Assembly: GCA_052034295.1 (NCBI GenBank)
Contig: JBPOIS010000187.1
Span: 1 to 32,226 of the forward strand
Direction: 5' to 3'
Length of the DNA: 32,226 nucleotides
DNA from: JBPOIS01 sp052034295
GTDB taxonomy: Bacteria > Pseudomonadota > Gammaproteobacteria > Pseudomonadales > Moraxellaceae
Every line of letters begins with the position of its first letter. Position 1 is the first letter of the stretch. Made by a program: the position numbers and the translations under genes. Positions 1-7,479 of the stretch are shown here, piece by piece. The notes beneath the pieces were generated by a model. The model did no database searches. It saw only the letters and a program-made list of their open reading frames with translations, and was not told the DNA's origin.

Positions 1-469
1 CGCCAGCAATCAGCTCGGCCCCGCTGTTCATGTCGCCGATCAGCACCACGTCGCTGTCTTCGGCCACCAGCTGCTGGCCGGTGCGCAGCATGTCCTGATG
101 CACCACGGTCCTGCCACTGCCGGGAGCGGCCGGGACCGGGGTGACCGGTGCCGCGGGGGCTGCTGGCGTGGTGGCGCTGACCGGCTGAACCCGCTGCATC
201 GGCCGGTCGCCGGACAGCACGGCCATGCCCTGGTCGCGGGCCTGTTCTGCCAGCGGACCCTCCATCACGGCCATCACAATCAGGCCATGGCTGCGCAGCA
301 GGTCGAGCAGCGGCGCCAGCGGCTGGGGCACGGTGCTGTCCAGAATCACATTGAGCTGGGGCTGTTCGCCCAGGGCCTGCAGCGCCTGGCGCAGCAGGTC
401 AGGCTGGTCGCTGCTGACCGTCAGGCGGTTGAAATTGACCATCTTGCCCGTCAGGCGGATGACACTCAT
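1..469 (-). CDS. minC: Septum site-determining protein MinC (C-terminal part beyond window)
   Basis: MinC inhibits FtsZ polymerisation and, with MinD and MinE, places the division septum at mid-cell. The 156 visible codons include the N-terminal MinC domain (about residues 1-100), a Pro/Ala-rich linker, and the beginning of the C-terminal beta-helix domain. The latter has the family pattern GQQLVAEDSDVVLIGDMNSG, matching the conserved G-Q-x-D-x-V-V-x-G-D-x-N-x-G-A-E stretch. The ATG at 467-469 has an AGGAAA ribosome site seven bases upstream. The gene runs off the left edge, so minD and minE would be expected just outside (inference). A promoter-like pair lies at 523-552. The preceding gene on this strand ends 132 bp upstream, so minC probably has its own promoter. 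Confidence 0.93.
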   Translation of the reverse strand, partial: MSVIRLTGKMVNFNRLTVSSDQPDLLRQALQALGEQPQLNVILDSTVPQPLAPLLDLLRSHGLIVMAVMEGPLAEQARDQGMAVLSGDRPMQRVQPVSATTPAAPAAPVTPVPAAPGSGRTVVHQDMLRTGQQLVAEDSDVVLIGDMNSGAELIAG

Positions 470-522
470 GGTTGTTTCCTGTAGGGCTTCAGGCCCTTGG
501 CATAAAAAAACGGGGCCTTGGC

Positions 523-552
523 ATCCTAGACCAAAAGCCAAGCCACTGTCAT
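523..552 (-). promoter_or_regulatory. Putative sigma-70 promoter of minC
   Basis: On the minus strand a -35 ATGACA (547-552, five of six consensus bases) and a -10 TAGGAT (523-528, four of six) are separated by 18 bases. They lie about 55 bp upstream of the minC ATG. The predicted leader contains a short near-direct repeat (ATGCCAAGGCC and ATGCCAAGGGCC). This is sequence matching only. Confidence 0.35.
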
Positions 553-601
553 CGCCTGTGTGCGGTTTTTTGCGGCAAAACGGTGCCGTGCGCGGGGTTG
601 C

Positions 602-1657
602 TCAGGCTGACCGGGCTGGGTCTGCATCCCCGTCTTCGGCAAAATGCTGTTTCCACTGCTGGACCGCCACCTGACGGCGCAGCATGTCCAGGGTTTCATA
701 CACCAGCGATTCCAGCAGGTATTCCGTGGCCGGGGTCTGCAGCTGGGCCTGGCTGACTTCTGCCGCAATGACGCGGATCAGCGCGTTGGCCTGCTCGCCT
801 TCGGGGGCAGGCGCAGCCATCAGGCCGACCAGCTCGCGGCTCAGGCTCTCGGCAATCTGCTGGCCGATCACCTGCAGCTGGTTTTCCAGCAGTCCGCCGA
901 CCACGGGCATCAGCCGCAGCATGCGCCGCAGCTCGGGCACGTCCTGCAGGGCCCGGTGGGTGACTTCGCCGATGGCGGCGGTGATGGCCGGCTGATGGAC
1001 GCGCAGCTGGGTGGCCAGGTTGATCTGCAGCAGCTGCTCGGTGGCGCTCTGCAGCTCATCGCGGTGGCGCTCGATCAGCTGGCGGATCAGGTCATGACTG
1101 CCCTGTGACTGGCGGATTTCCCGCTCCACGCCATTGAGCACGTTGATGACGATACGGTCCGAGATCTCTTCGAGCACGATATCGTAATAGACCCGCAGCT
1201 GACGCAGCCAGGCGGCTGGCATCACCGGACAGCCCATGCGGTACAGGCGATAGCCAATCGCCACCGCCCGCAGCAGTCGCAGGGCACGCAAGGCCGGGAT
1301 GCAGCCGAGCACCTCATACCAGTGCACAAAGGGGAAAAAAAACCAGCGCGGATAGGTGTGCTGCACAATGGCCAGCAGCCAGCGCAGGATGATTTCCCCA
1401 AGCAGAAAGGCCGTGAACCATTCGTCCAGGTTGCGGAACGGCTGGTGCCAGTGCTGGCGATAATGCAGCAGTTCCCCGCTGAGCCCGGCTTGACTGGCCA
1501 CGGTGCTGGCCATGTGGGTCATCAACAACAGGTCCAGGCCGATGCCCAGCACATTCAGGCCGATCAGGCCCAGCATGACGATGTCATAGGCCAGGCCCAG
1601 ATGCTGGGTGCGCGAAACGCCGGACTGCTTCGGCTCAGGAAAGTGCTGGACGTTCAC
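602..1657 (-). CDS. Voltage-sensor-like membrane protein without a pore, uncharacterised
   Basis: This 351-residue protein has an N-terminal membrane part that resembles the voltage-sensing half of an ion channel. Residues 22-46 form S1. An S2-like helix around 80-97 carries the typical F-x3-E-x3-L-R pattern (E88, R92). An S3-like segment lies near 104-120. An S4-like helix has arginines at three-residue spacing (R124, R127, R130, then R137 and R140). No S5-S6 pore or selectivity filter follows. Instead there are about 200 mostly helical soluble residues of unknown function. The GTG start at 1655-1657 has GAGGG eight bases upstream, overlapping the TGA of the acyltransferase gene, which suggests translational coupling. 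The family may be annotated as 'ion transporter'; actual transport is unproven. Confidence 0.75.
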   Translation of the reverse strand: MNVQHFPEPKQSGVSRTQHLGLAYDIVMLGLIGLNVLGIGLDLLLMTHMASTVASQAGLSGELLHYRQHWHQPFRNLDEWFTAFLLGEIILRWLLAIVQHTYPRWFFFPFVHWYEVLGCIPALRALRLLRAVAIGYRLYRMGCPVMPAAWLRQLRVYYDIVLEEISDRIVINVLNGVEREIRQSQGSHDLIRQLIERHRDELQSATEQLLQINLATQLRVHQPAITAAIGEVTHRALQDVPELRRMLRLMPVVGGLLENQLQVIGQQIAESLSRELVGLMAAPAPEGEQANALIRVIAAEVSQAQLQTPATEYLLESLVYETLDMLRRQVAVQQWKQHFAEDGDADPARSA

Positions 1658-1668
1658 GGCAGGGGCCC

Positions 1669-2610
1669 TCAGGCTGACAGCGGGGCAGGGTGCTGGTCGG
1701 GGTCCACACCGAATTTTTCCAGCATATCACGGATTTTCTGGTCTTTTTCGGCCCAGAGGGTGTTGACCCAGTCGGTGATTTTTTCACGGTAGGCCAGGTC
1801 GTTTTCATAGTCGCCGCCCAGCAGCCCGGCGGGCACGGGCACGTGGCGCATGTCCACCCCGATACGGCGCACCCGGCCCATCCAGAAGTCACTGTAGCCC
1901 GGCACCCCATCGGGATAGACGATGGTCATGTCGATCACCCCATCGACCTGCGGGCCGAGAATGTTCAGCGCCAGACCGATGCCGCCGGCCTTGGGCTTGA
2001 GCAGGTGGGTGTAGGGGGACTGCTGCTGGGCGTGCTTTTGTGCGGTGAACCGGGTGCCTTCCAGATAGTTGAGCAGGGTGTAGGGCTTCTGGGTGAGTTT
2101 TTCACAGGAGCGCCGGGCTTCATCAAAATCCTGCTGGCGCAGGGCAGGATTTTTGGCAATCTGCGCCTTGCTGTGCCGCTTCATCATCGGAAAGCCAAGG
2201 ATCTTGAACGACAGGCCCAGAAAGGGAATGAACACCAGCTCCCATTTGGTGAAAAACCGCGTCAGCGGCATCCGGTACAGGCCAATGTACTGCATGACGG
2301 TGGTGTCCACCCAGCTCTGGTGGTTGCAGGTCAGCAGGTACTGGCCGTCCATTTTCAGGTCTTCGGGCAGGGTCAGGTGCCACTCGATGTTGGGCAGGGC
2401 GTGCTCAATCAGCCAGCTGTTCACCGCCAGCCAGCGGTTGGTGATGGCAATCGCCGCATCGTCAAAGGGTTTGGCCGGGGCCAGCGCCCCCAGCAACCCG
2501 ACAGCCAGCATGGGGGTCCCGAACGTGACCGTACTGGTGGTCATGGCCAAACCGATCACGGTGCCGCGCAGGTAGTCGGCAAGGGTGCGTTTGGAATCAG
2601 GACGTGCCAT
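1669..2610 (-). CDS. 1-acyl-glycerol-3-phosphate acyltransferase-like protein (PlsC/YihG type)
   Basis: A 313-residue membrane-associated lysophospholipid acyltransferase of the PlsC superfamily, closest in layout to E. coli YihG. An N-terminal hydrophobic segment (about 14-42) precedes the catalytic block N-H-Q-S-W-V-D (the HX4D motif) and the substrate-binding block Y-L-E-G-T-R-F. The spacing of the two blocks fits the family. The likely role is transfer of an acyl chain to a lysophospholipid at the inner membrane. The exact substrate cannot be read from sequence. GGGAG lies about nine bases before the ATG. The gene is first in a two-gene unit with the voltage-sensor-like protein. Confidence 0.85.
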   Translation of the reverse strand: MARPDSKRTLADYLRGTVIGLAMTTSTVTFGTPMLAVGLLGALAPAKPFDDAAIAITNRWLAVNSWLIEHALPNIEWHLTLPEDLKMDGQYLLTCNHQSWVDTTVMQYIGLYRMPLTRFFTKWELVFIPFLGLSFKILGFPMMKRHSKAQIAKNPALRQQDFDEARRSCEKLTQKPYTLLNYLEGTRFTAQKHAQQQSPYTHLLKPKAGGIGLALNILGPQVDGVIDMTIVYPDGVPGYSDFWMGRVRRIGVDMRHVPVPAGLLGGDYENDLAYREKITDWVNTLWAEKDQKIRDMLEKFGVDPDQHPAPLSA

Positions 2611-2648
2611 GGGTCAAAACTCCCTGACAGAGGGTGGAATGGAGGGAA

Positions 2649-2677
2649 ATCTTAGGCATAGCCAGCCCGTGGTGCAA
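2649..2677 (-). promoter_or_regulatory. Putative promoter of the acyltransferase operon
   Basis: On the minus strand TTGCAC (2672-2677) and TAAGAT (2649-2654) are separated by 17 bases, about 40 bp upstream of the ATG at 2610. The -35 match is weak (three of six). Confidence 0.3.
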
Positions 2678-2729
2678 TTGTGGCTGCAGAATTCACAACA
2701 ATTCGCACCTTGCCGGGTCAGGATACAGA

Positions 2730-2758
2730 TTGTCGCCACAAAGGATCAGCACTGTAAG
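2730..2758 (+). promoter_or_regulatory. Putative promoter of the OmpA-type lipoprotein gene
   Basis: TTGTCG (2730-2735) and TGTAAG (2753-2758) are 17 bases apart, each matching four of six consensus bases. They would give a leader of roughly 100 nt. The same -35 hexamer occurs in the predicted promoter at 21241. Confidence 0.35.
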
Positions 2759-2866
2759 CAAAACCGGCAGTTTTTAACAAAAACAGCATGGTAGCCGGTT
2801 CTGCCCTGGGCGCATCATGGGTCGACAACAGAGGGCTTGAGGCCCGATTTTTTCTGGAGAAATTTT

Positions 2867-3505
2867 ATGCGCGCTTTGATGATCACCACCCTGTCTGCCG
2901 GGCTGATTCTGGGCGGTTGTACCACGGACCCGTACACCGGCCAGCAAACCATGAACAAGGCGGCCATTGGTGGCCTGCTGGGTGCTGCGGCTGGTGCAGC
3001 CGTGGACAAGAACCACCGTGGCCGTGGTGCAGCGATCGGTGCCGTGCTGGGTGGCGGTGTGGGCCTGTACATGGACCAGCAGGAGAAAAAACTGCGTGAA
3101 CAGATGCAGGGCACTGGCGTTGAAGTCCAGCGCAACCAGCAGACCGGCGCGGTAGACCTGATCATGCCGGGCAACATCACCTTTGCCACCGACAGCGCCG
3201 TGATTGCCTCCAGCTTCACCGGCACCCTGAACCAGCTGGCCTCGACCCTGAGCCAGTATGACAAGACCACCATCACCGTGCGTGGCTACACCGACAACAC
3301 CGGCAGCGCCGCCTACAACCAGCGCCTGTCGCAGGACCGCGCCAACAGCGTGGCCAACTACCTGATCCGCAGCGGTGTTCCGGCGGGCCGCGTCCAGTCG
3401 GTGGGCTATGGCATGAGCAGCCCGGTGGCCTCCAACGCCACCCCGGAAGGCCGTGCCCAGAACCGTCGTGTCGAAATCAGCATCAACCCGCCGGCCAGCG
3501 TCTGA
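2867..3505 (+). CDS. OmpA-family lipoprotein with glycine zipper (YiaD-like)
   Basis: A 212-residue outer-membrane lipoprotein that probably anchors the envelope to peptidoglycan. The signal peptide ends in the lipobox L-G-G-C (Cys18). Next comes a glycine-zipper segment (about residues 30-70, with G-G-L-L-G and G-A-V-L-G-G-G-V-G). The C-terminal OmpA-like domain contains Y-T-D-N-T-G, N-Q-R-L-S-x-D-R-A and N-R-R-V-E-I, which hold the Asp and Arg that bind diaminopimelate in this family. I chose the ATG at 2867 because GGAGA precedes it and it places the signal peptide at the start. Ten extra in-frame codons upstream would spoil the signal peptide. E. coli YiaD has the same zipper-plus-OmpA layout. 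The gene ends in its own terminator. Confidence 0.9.
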   Translation: MRALMITTLSAGLILGGCTTDPYTGQQTMNKAAIGGLLGAAAGAAVDKNHRGRGAAIGAVLGGGVGLYMDQQEKKLREQMQGTGVEVQRNQQTGAVDLIMPGNITFATDSAVIASSFTGTLNQLASTLSQYDKTTITVRGYTDNTGSAAYNQRLSQDRANSVANYLIRSGVPAGRVQSVGYGMSSPVASNATPEGRAQNRRVEISINPPASV

Positions 3506-3523
3506 TCCGGCAGGCCATGCGCA

Positions 3524-3551
3524 GACCGGTCCCTTGGGGCCGGTTTTTTTA
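3524..3551 (+). terminator. Intrinsic terminator after the OmpA-type gene
   Basis: An eight-base-pair stem (ACCGGTCC pairing with GGGCCGGT, one G-T wobble) closes a four-base loop. A run of Ts through 3550 follows. Confidence 0.85.
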
Positions 3552-3683
3552 TATCCAGACCGTCTGGGCAGACGGCCAGACTTGTGAGGGGCGGCAAGCT
3601 CTGACACAATGCAGCAGGAATGAAAAAAGGAAGTACCCGACAGGCACAGACCTGTCCGGGACATCACCCAGGCTGAGGATGCC

Positions 3684-4529
3684 ATGCGCGCGATCATTTG
3701 CACGAGTTTGTTGACCACCCTGGCCCTGAGTGGCTGCAGCACCATGCACAGCCTGCAGGGCAAGATGACCCGCTTCAAGGATCAGTTGCCGCTGGTGGGC
3801 CACGGCGGCGCCGTGTCTGACCCCAGGGTCAATGCAAAACCGACCCTGACGCCGATCGACATCAAGACACCAGAAAAATTCAGCGAACGCCTCAAGCCGC
3901 ATGGGTTTTCACTGGGCAGCTGGATCATGCGCCCGGACAACCCCAAATTCATCCGCAGCGACGGCCCGCTGTTCCAGCCGGTCCCGGCCCTGGACCGCAA
4001 AAATGTGGCCGTGGTGTATTTTTATCGCCCGGACAGCGTGTGGAACCGTCAGGAAATTCTGGCGCCGAGCTTTTTTCTCAACAAGCAGCGCCTGCCCAGC
4101 CTGATCAACAACCATTATTACTGGCTGGAGCTGCCCGCCGGGGAATACCGGCTGGTGACGCGCCGGCCCATCGGCAACATTTATTTCCAGAAAGGCCACA
4201 CGCTGGACTTCAAGGTTGATGCCGGACAGACCTACTACCTGCGCTACGATGAAGAAAACACCCGGCCCAGGCCGGACGATTCGCTGGGGCTGATTGGTGC
4301 TGGACCCTTCCAGCAGGTGACCCGCAGCATTGCCCTGGAAGACCTGCGCCTGGCCACCCTGAACACGCCGGGCTACAGCTTCGTGGCCAATCCGGACCCG
4401 GCCCGTGACCTGGACCTGCCGACCTTCAACGGCCAGCCCAAACAGCCGGTGGAATCGGCGCGGGTGGTGGAAAAGCAAAAAGTCATCGTGGGCCTGCCGC
4501 TGAAGCTGTGGAATCCGCTGACCTGGTGA
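3684..4529 (+). CDS. DUF2846-type lipoprotein
   Basis: A 281-residue predicted lipoprotein of unknown function. The signal peptide ends in the lipobox L-S-G-C (Cys18). The centre has the pattern of the DUF2846 family: V-Y-F-Y-R-P near residue 111, a short strand naming a ligand-like 'Y-W-L-E-L-P-A-G-E-Y', then 'D-A-G-Q-T-Y-Y-L-R-Y'. These are alternating beta strands expected of a periplasmic beta-sandwich. GAGG lies six bases before the ATG. The preceding terminator at 3524 makes it an independent transcription unit. A strong hairpin without a T-tract follows the gene at 4544. Confidence 0.75.
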   Translation: MRAIICTSLLTTLALSGCSTMHSLQGKMTRFKDQLPLVGHGGAVSDPRVNAKPTLTPIDIKTPEKFSERLKPHGFSLGSWIMRPDNPKFIRSDGPLFQPVPALDRKNVAVVYFYRPDSVWNRQEILAPSFFLNKQRLPSLINNHYYWLELPAGEYRLVTRRPIGNIYFQKGHTLDFKVDAGQTYYLRYDEENTRPRPDDSLGLIGAGPFQQVTRSIALEDLRLATLNTPGYSFVANPDPARDLDLPTFNGQPKQPVESARVVEKQKVIVGLPLKLWNPLTW

Positions 4530-4543
4530 GACCGCTCTGACGG

Positions 4544-4569
4544 CTGGCAGGCCCATCGTGGCCTGCCGG
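4544..4569 (+). repeat. Strong stem-loop between the DUF2846 and HEPN genes
   Basis: The perfect inverted repeat GGCAGGCC / GGCCTGCC (4546-4553, 4560-4567) encloses a six-base loop and extends by one wobble and one pair. No T-run follows, so it is a weak terminator candidate. It may instead protect or process the mRNA. Confidence 0.6.
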
Positions 4570-4610
4570 TGACCAAAAACCATGTTGTACCACATCACAG
4601 GGCCCCGTTC

Positions 4611-5249
4611 ATGGCTTCTCCCCTCAAGCAACGCCTGCAGCACTCCCGGCCCCGGCTGTCCGAGCCACACGCCATCCGCCTGCACCGCGCCATCAGCTGG
4701 CTGGATGCGGCAGAGCGCTATCAGGAGGATGCCGATGTCAGTTTCATCAGCCTGTGGATTGCCTTTAACAGCTGTTATGCGATCGAGGGGCTGGCCGGGC
4801 AGCTGGCCGAGCGCGAGAGCTTCCGGCTGTTCATCCAGCAGCTGAACCGGGCCGATGTCCATCGCAGCCTGTATGAGCGCCTGTGGGCACGCTACTCGCA
4901 GTTCATCCGCACCCTGATCGACAACCAGTATGTGTATGGACCCTTCTGGGAGGCACAGCGTGAGTCAAACCTGGACTGGGCGCGTGGCTTTGCCGCCAGC
5001 AAGCGCCGCGCGCATCAGGCGCTGGTGGATCAGGACATGCCCAGTCTGCTGATGGTGGTGCTGGACCGGCTGTACGTGCTGCGCAACCAGCTGATGCATG
5101 GCGGCGCGACCTATGCCAGCAGCGTCAACCGCCAGCAGGTGCAGGATGGCCAGCGTTTCATGCAGGATTTTGTGCCGCTGATGGTGGCGCTGATGCTGGA
5201 CAACCCCCAGCTGGACTGGGGGCCGGTGCACTATCCGGTGGTGGCCTGA
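4611..5249 (+). CDS. HEPN-domain protein, uncharacterised
   Basis: A 212-residue helical, soluble protein with no signal peptide. Near the C-terminus R-N-Q-L-M-H (Arg158 to His163) matches the R-X4-6-H motif that forms the active site of HEPN ribonucleases. An upstream 'F-I-S-L-W-I-A-F-N-S-C-Y' helix (45-56) is typical of the Apea-like HEPN group. HEPN proteins are often RNases in toxin-antitoxin, defence or stress systems. No MNT-type nucleotidyltransferase partner is adjacent, so the role is open. I chose the ATG at 4611; the longer GTG start at 4569 lies at the foot of a stable hairpin and has no ribosome site. Confidence 0.65.
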   Translation: MASPLKQRLQHSRPRLSEPHAIRLHRAISWLDAAERYQEDADVSFISLWIAFNSCYAIEGLAGQLAERESFRLFIQQLNRADVHRSLYERLWARYSQFIRTLIDNQYVYGPFWEAQRESNLDWARGFAASKRRAHQALVDQDMPSLLMVVLDRLYVLRNQLMHGGATYASSVNRQQVQDGQRFMQDFVPLMVALMLDNPQLDWGPVHYPVVA

Positions 5250-5279
5250 GGCATCTGCTGCCCCGGACCCTTCAGGCGT

Positions 5280-5777
5280 TCAGGGGGTGGCGGTCGCCGG
5301 GTCCAGCGTGTTGCGGTCGGCCTGGGCGGCGACTTCCCGAACCGATGCGGCCAGATCCGCATACAGGACCGGCATCACCGACCGCATGAGCTGCTGCACG
5401 AATTCGGGGGTCTTTTTCAGCATGGACTGGCCCTCGGGGGTGGTGTAGAAGCGGCTGGCGGCCTGCAGTTCTTCTTCATTGAAGACCTGCGCCACCGCCT
5501 GCTCGAGCAGTCCCGCCAGCTTGTGGGGGTCTTGGCGGCTTCTGAACCGCTTGAGGATTTCTTCACTGGCGGCACGGATGGCCTGTTGTTTTTCTGGATC
5601 AGGTTCGAACTGGGCAATCAGCGGCTGCAGGTCCGTGGGCTGGTTGAGGGTCTGGGTCATCATGGCTTCGGCATGGGTCAGCGCGATGTAGCGCTTCACG
5701 GTGTCCGGTCTGGCCGGGGTGGCGTGGCTGCTGGCGCAGGCGGCCAGACACAGCAGGGCGGTGCACAACCGTTTCAT
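5280..5777 (-). CDS. DUF2059 secreted protein
   Basis: A 165-residue exported protein. The signal peptide ends around C-A-S-S-H-A, residues 1-20. The C-terminal DUF2059 helices carry the family pattern F-N-E-E-E-L-Q-A-A-S-R-F-Y followed by T-P-E-G-Q-S-M. The function of the family is unknown. GGGAAG lies ten bases before the ATG. It lies downstream of fumA on the same strand but is separated from it by an intrinsic terminator at 5804-5838, so it is probably transcribed separately or by read-through. Confidence 0.8.
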   Translation of the reverse strand: MKRLCTALLCLAACASSHATPARPDTVKRYIALTHAEAMMTQTLNQPTDLQPLIAQFEPDPEKQQAIRAASEEILKRFRSRQDPHKLAGLLEQAVAQVFNEEELQAASRFYTTPEGQSMLKKTPEFVQQLMRSVMPVLYADLAASVREVAAQADRNTLDPATATP

Positions 5778-5803
5778 GGCTTGGATTCTTCCCTGGGCAA
5801 ATG

Positions 5804-5838
5804 AAAAAACACCCTTGCACCGTCCGGCAGTGCAAGGG
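5804..5838 (-). terminator. Intrinsic terminator of fumA
   Basis: On the minus strand, CCCTTGCAC (5830-5838) pairs with GTGCAAGGG (5812-5820) around a nine-base loop. A run of six Ts follows two bases later. It begins nine bases past the fumarase stop codon. Confidence 0.85.
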
Positions 5839-5846
5839 AGAGGGGA

Positions 5847-7382
5847 TTATTTGCTGGCGTCCACGACCGGGATCTTGCCGATTTTTTCCTGCCAGATGCG
5901 CGGCGCAATCGCATGCACCGAGGTGCCGTTCACGTCCACCGCCACCGACACCGGCATGTCTTCAACCACGAACCGGTAGATGGCTTCCATGCCCAGGTCT
6001 GCAAAGGCGACCACTTCGGCCTCGCGGATCGCCTTGGAGACCAGATAGGCGGCACCGCCCACGGCCATCAGGTAGGTGGCCTGGTGTTTTTTGATGGATT
6101 CCACTGCCGCCGGGCCACGCTCGGCCTTGCCGATCATGCCAAACAGGCCCGTGGCCTCCAGCACCCGGTCGGTGAATTTGTCCATGCGGGTGGCGGTGGT
6201 GGGACCGGCGGGGCCGACCACTTCATCGCGCACCGGATCGACCGGACCGACGTAATAGATCATTTTGCCTTTCAGATCAACCGGCAGCGGTTCGCCGCGA
6301 TCAATCATGTCCACCATGCGCTTGTGGGCGGCATCGCGGCCGGTGTACAGGGTGCCGGACAGCAGCAGGGTATCGCCGGGCTGCCAGCTGTTCATTTCTG
6401 CCTGGGTCAGGGTGTCGAGGTTGACCCGTTTGGCCTTGCTGGTGGACCAGGTGACTTCCGGCCAGTCAGACAGCTTCGGGGCAGGCAGGTGGGCTGGGCC
6501 GGAGCCATCCAGCACGAAGTGGGCATGGCGGGTGGCGGCGCAGTTGGGGATCATGCCGACGGGCTTGCCGGCCGCGTGGCAGGGGTAGTCGCGGATCTTG
6601 ATGTCCACCACGGTGGTCAGGCCACCGAGGCCCTGGGCGCCGATGCCCAGCGCATTGACCTTTTCAAAGATTTCGATGCGCAGTTCTTCGATCTGGGTGG
6701 ACGGGCCGCGCTTGAGCAGCTCGTGCATGTCGATTTCTTCCATGAGGGCTTCCTTGGCCAGCAGCATGGCTTTTTCGGCGGTGCCGCCAATGCCAATGCC
6801 CAGCATGCCCGGCGGACACCAGCCCGCGCCCATGGTGGGGACGGTCTTCAGCACCCAGTCGACGATGGAGTCGGATGGGTTCAGCATGGCCAGTTTGGAT
6901 TTGTTTTCCGAGCCACCGCCCTTGGCGGCCACATCAATTTCCACGGTGTTGCCGGGCACGATGCTGTAGTGAATCACCGCCGGGGTGTTGTCCCCGGTGT
7001 TTTTGCGGCCAAAGGCAGGATCGCGCAGGATCGAGGCGCGCAGCACGTTGGTGTTTTCCAGATAGCCCTGGCGCACGCCTTCGTTGATGGCGTCCTCCAG
7101 CGGCATGCTGAGGTCAAAGCGCACATCCTGGCCGATTTTGACAAACACGTTGACGATGCCGGTGTCCTGACAGATGGGCCGGTGACCTTCGGCACACATC
7201 CGCGAGTTGATCAGGATCTGTGCCATGGCATCCCTGGCGGCCGGGTTTTGCTCGGCTTCATAGGCCCGGTTCACCGCCTGGATGAAGTCCAGCGGGTGGT
7301 AATAGCTGATGAATTGCAGGGCGTCCTTGATCGAGACGATCAGGTCATCCTGTTTGATGACGGTCTGGGGCGCAAGGGGCAT
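5847..7382 (-). CDS. fumA: Class I fumarate hydratase ([4Fe-4S]-dependent)
   Basis: A 511-residue fumarase of the oxygen-sensitive class I type, converting fumarate and water to malate in the TCA cycle. The expected iron-sulfur cysteines are visible: C71 in H-R-P-I-C-Q-D-T-G, C189 in G-A-G-W-C-P-P-G and C281 in I-P-N-C-A-A-T-R. The glycine-rich K-G-G-G-S-E-N-K block is also present. Both the alpha (N-terminal) and beta (C-terminal) domains are in one chain, as in E. coli FumA/FumB. I chose the ATG at 7380-7382; a TTG nine codons upstream is possible but without support. The ribosome site is weak for either. It ends at a clear terminator. Confidence 0.95.
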   Translation of the reverse strand: MPLAPQTVIKQDDLIVSIKDALQFISYYHPLDFIQAVNRAYEAEQNPAARDAMAQILINSRMCAEGHRPICQDTGIVNVFVKIGQDVRFDLSMPLEDAINEGVRQGYLENTNVLRASILRDPAFGRKNTGDNTPAVIHYSIVPGNTVEIDVAAKGGGSENKSKLAMLNPSDSIVDWVLKTVPTMGAGWCPPGMLGIGIGGTAEKAMLLAKEALMEEIDMHELLKRGPSTQIEELRIEIFEKVNALGIGAQGLGGLTTVVDIKIRDYPCHAAGKPVGMIPNCAATRHAHFVLDGSGPAHLPAPKLSDWPEVTWSTSKAKRVNLDTLTQAEMNSWQPGDTLLLSGTLYTGRDAAHKRMVDMIDRGEPLPVDLKGKMIYYVGPVDPVRDEVVGPAGPTTATRMDKFTDRVLEATGLFGMIGKAERGPAAVESIKKHQATYLMAVGGAAYLVSKAIREAEVVAFADLGMEAIYRFVVEDMPVSVAVDVNGTSVHAIAPRIWQEKIGKIPVVDASK

Positions 7383-7479
7383 GATTCGGGCGACTCGCTG
7401 GCTGCTCAAAGATGCCCGCTAGTATACGGCTTTTCGGGGGCACATGAGGGGGCTGCCGTGCATCCGGTCCCCGGCACGC

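Noticed and set aside
2774..3778. 334-codon minus-strand frame opposite the OmpA-type gene
   Set aside because: It crosses a strong terminator and a clear lipoprotein gene; no resemblance to a known family.
4569..4610. GTG start for the HEPN gene
   Set aside because: The codon lies at the base of a stable hairpin and has no ribosome site; the ATG at 4611 is more likely.
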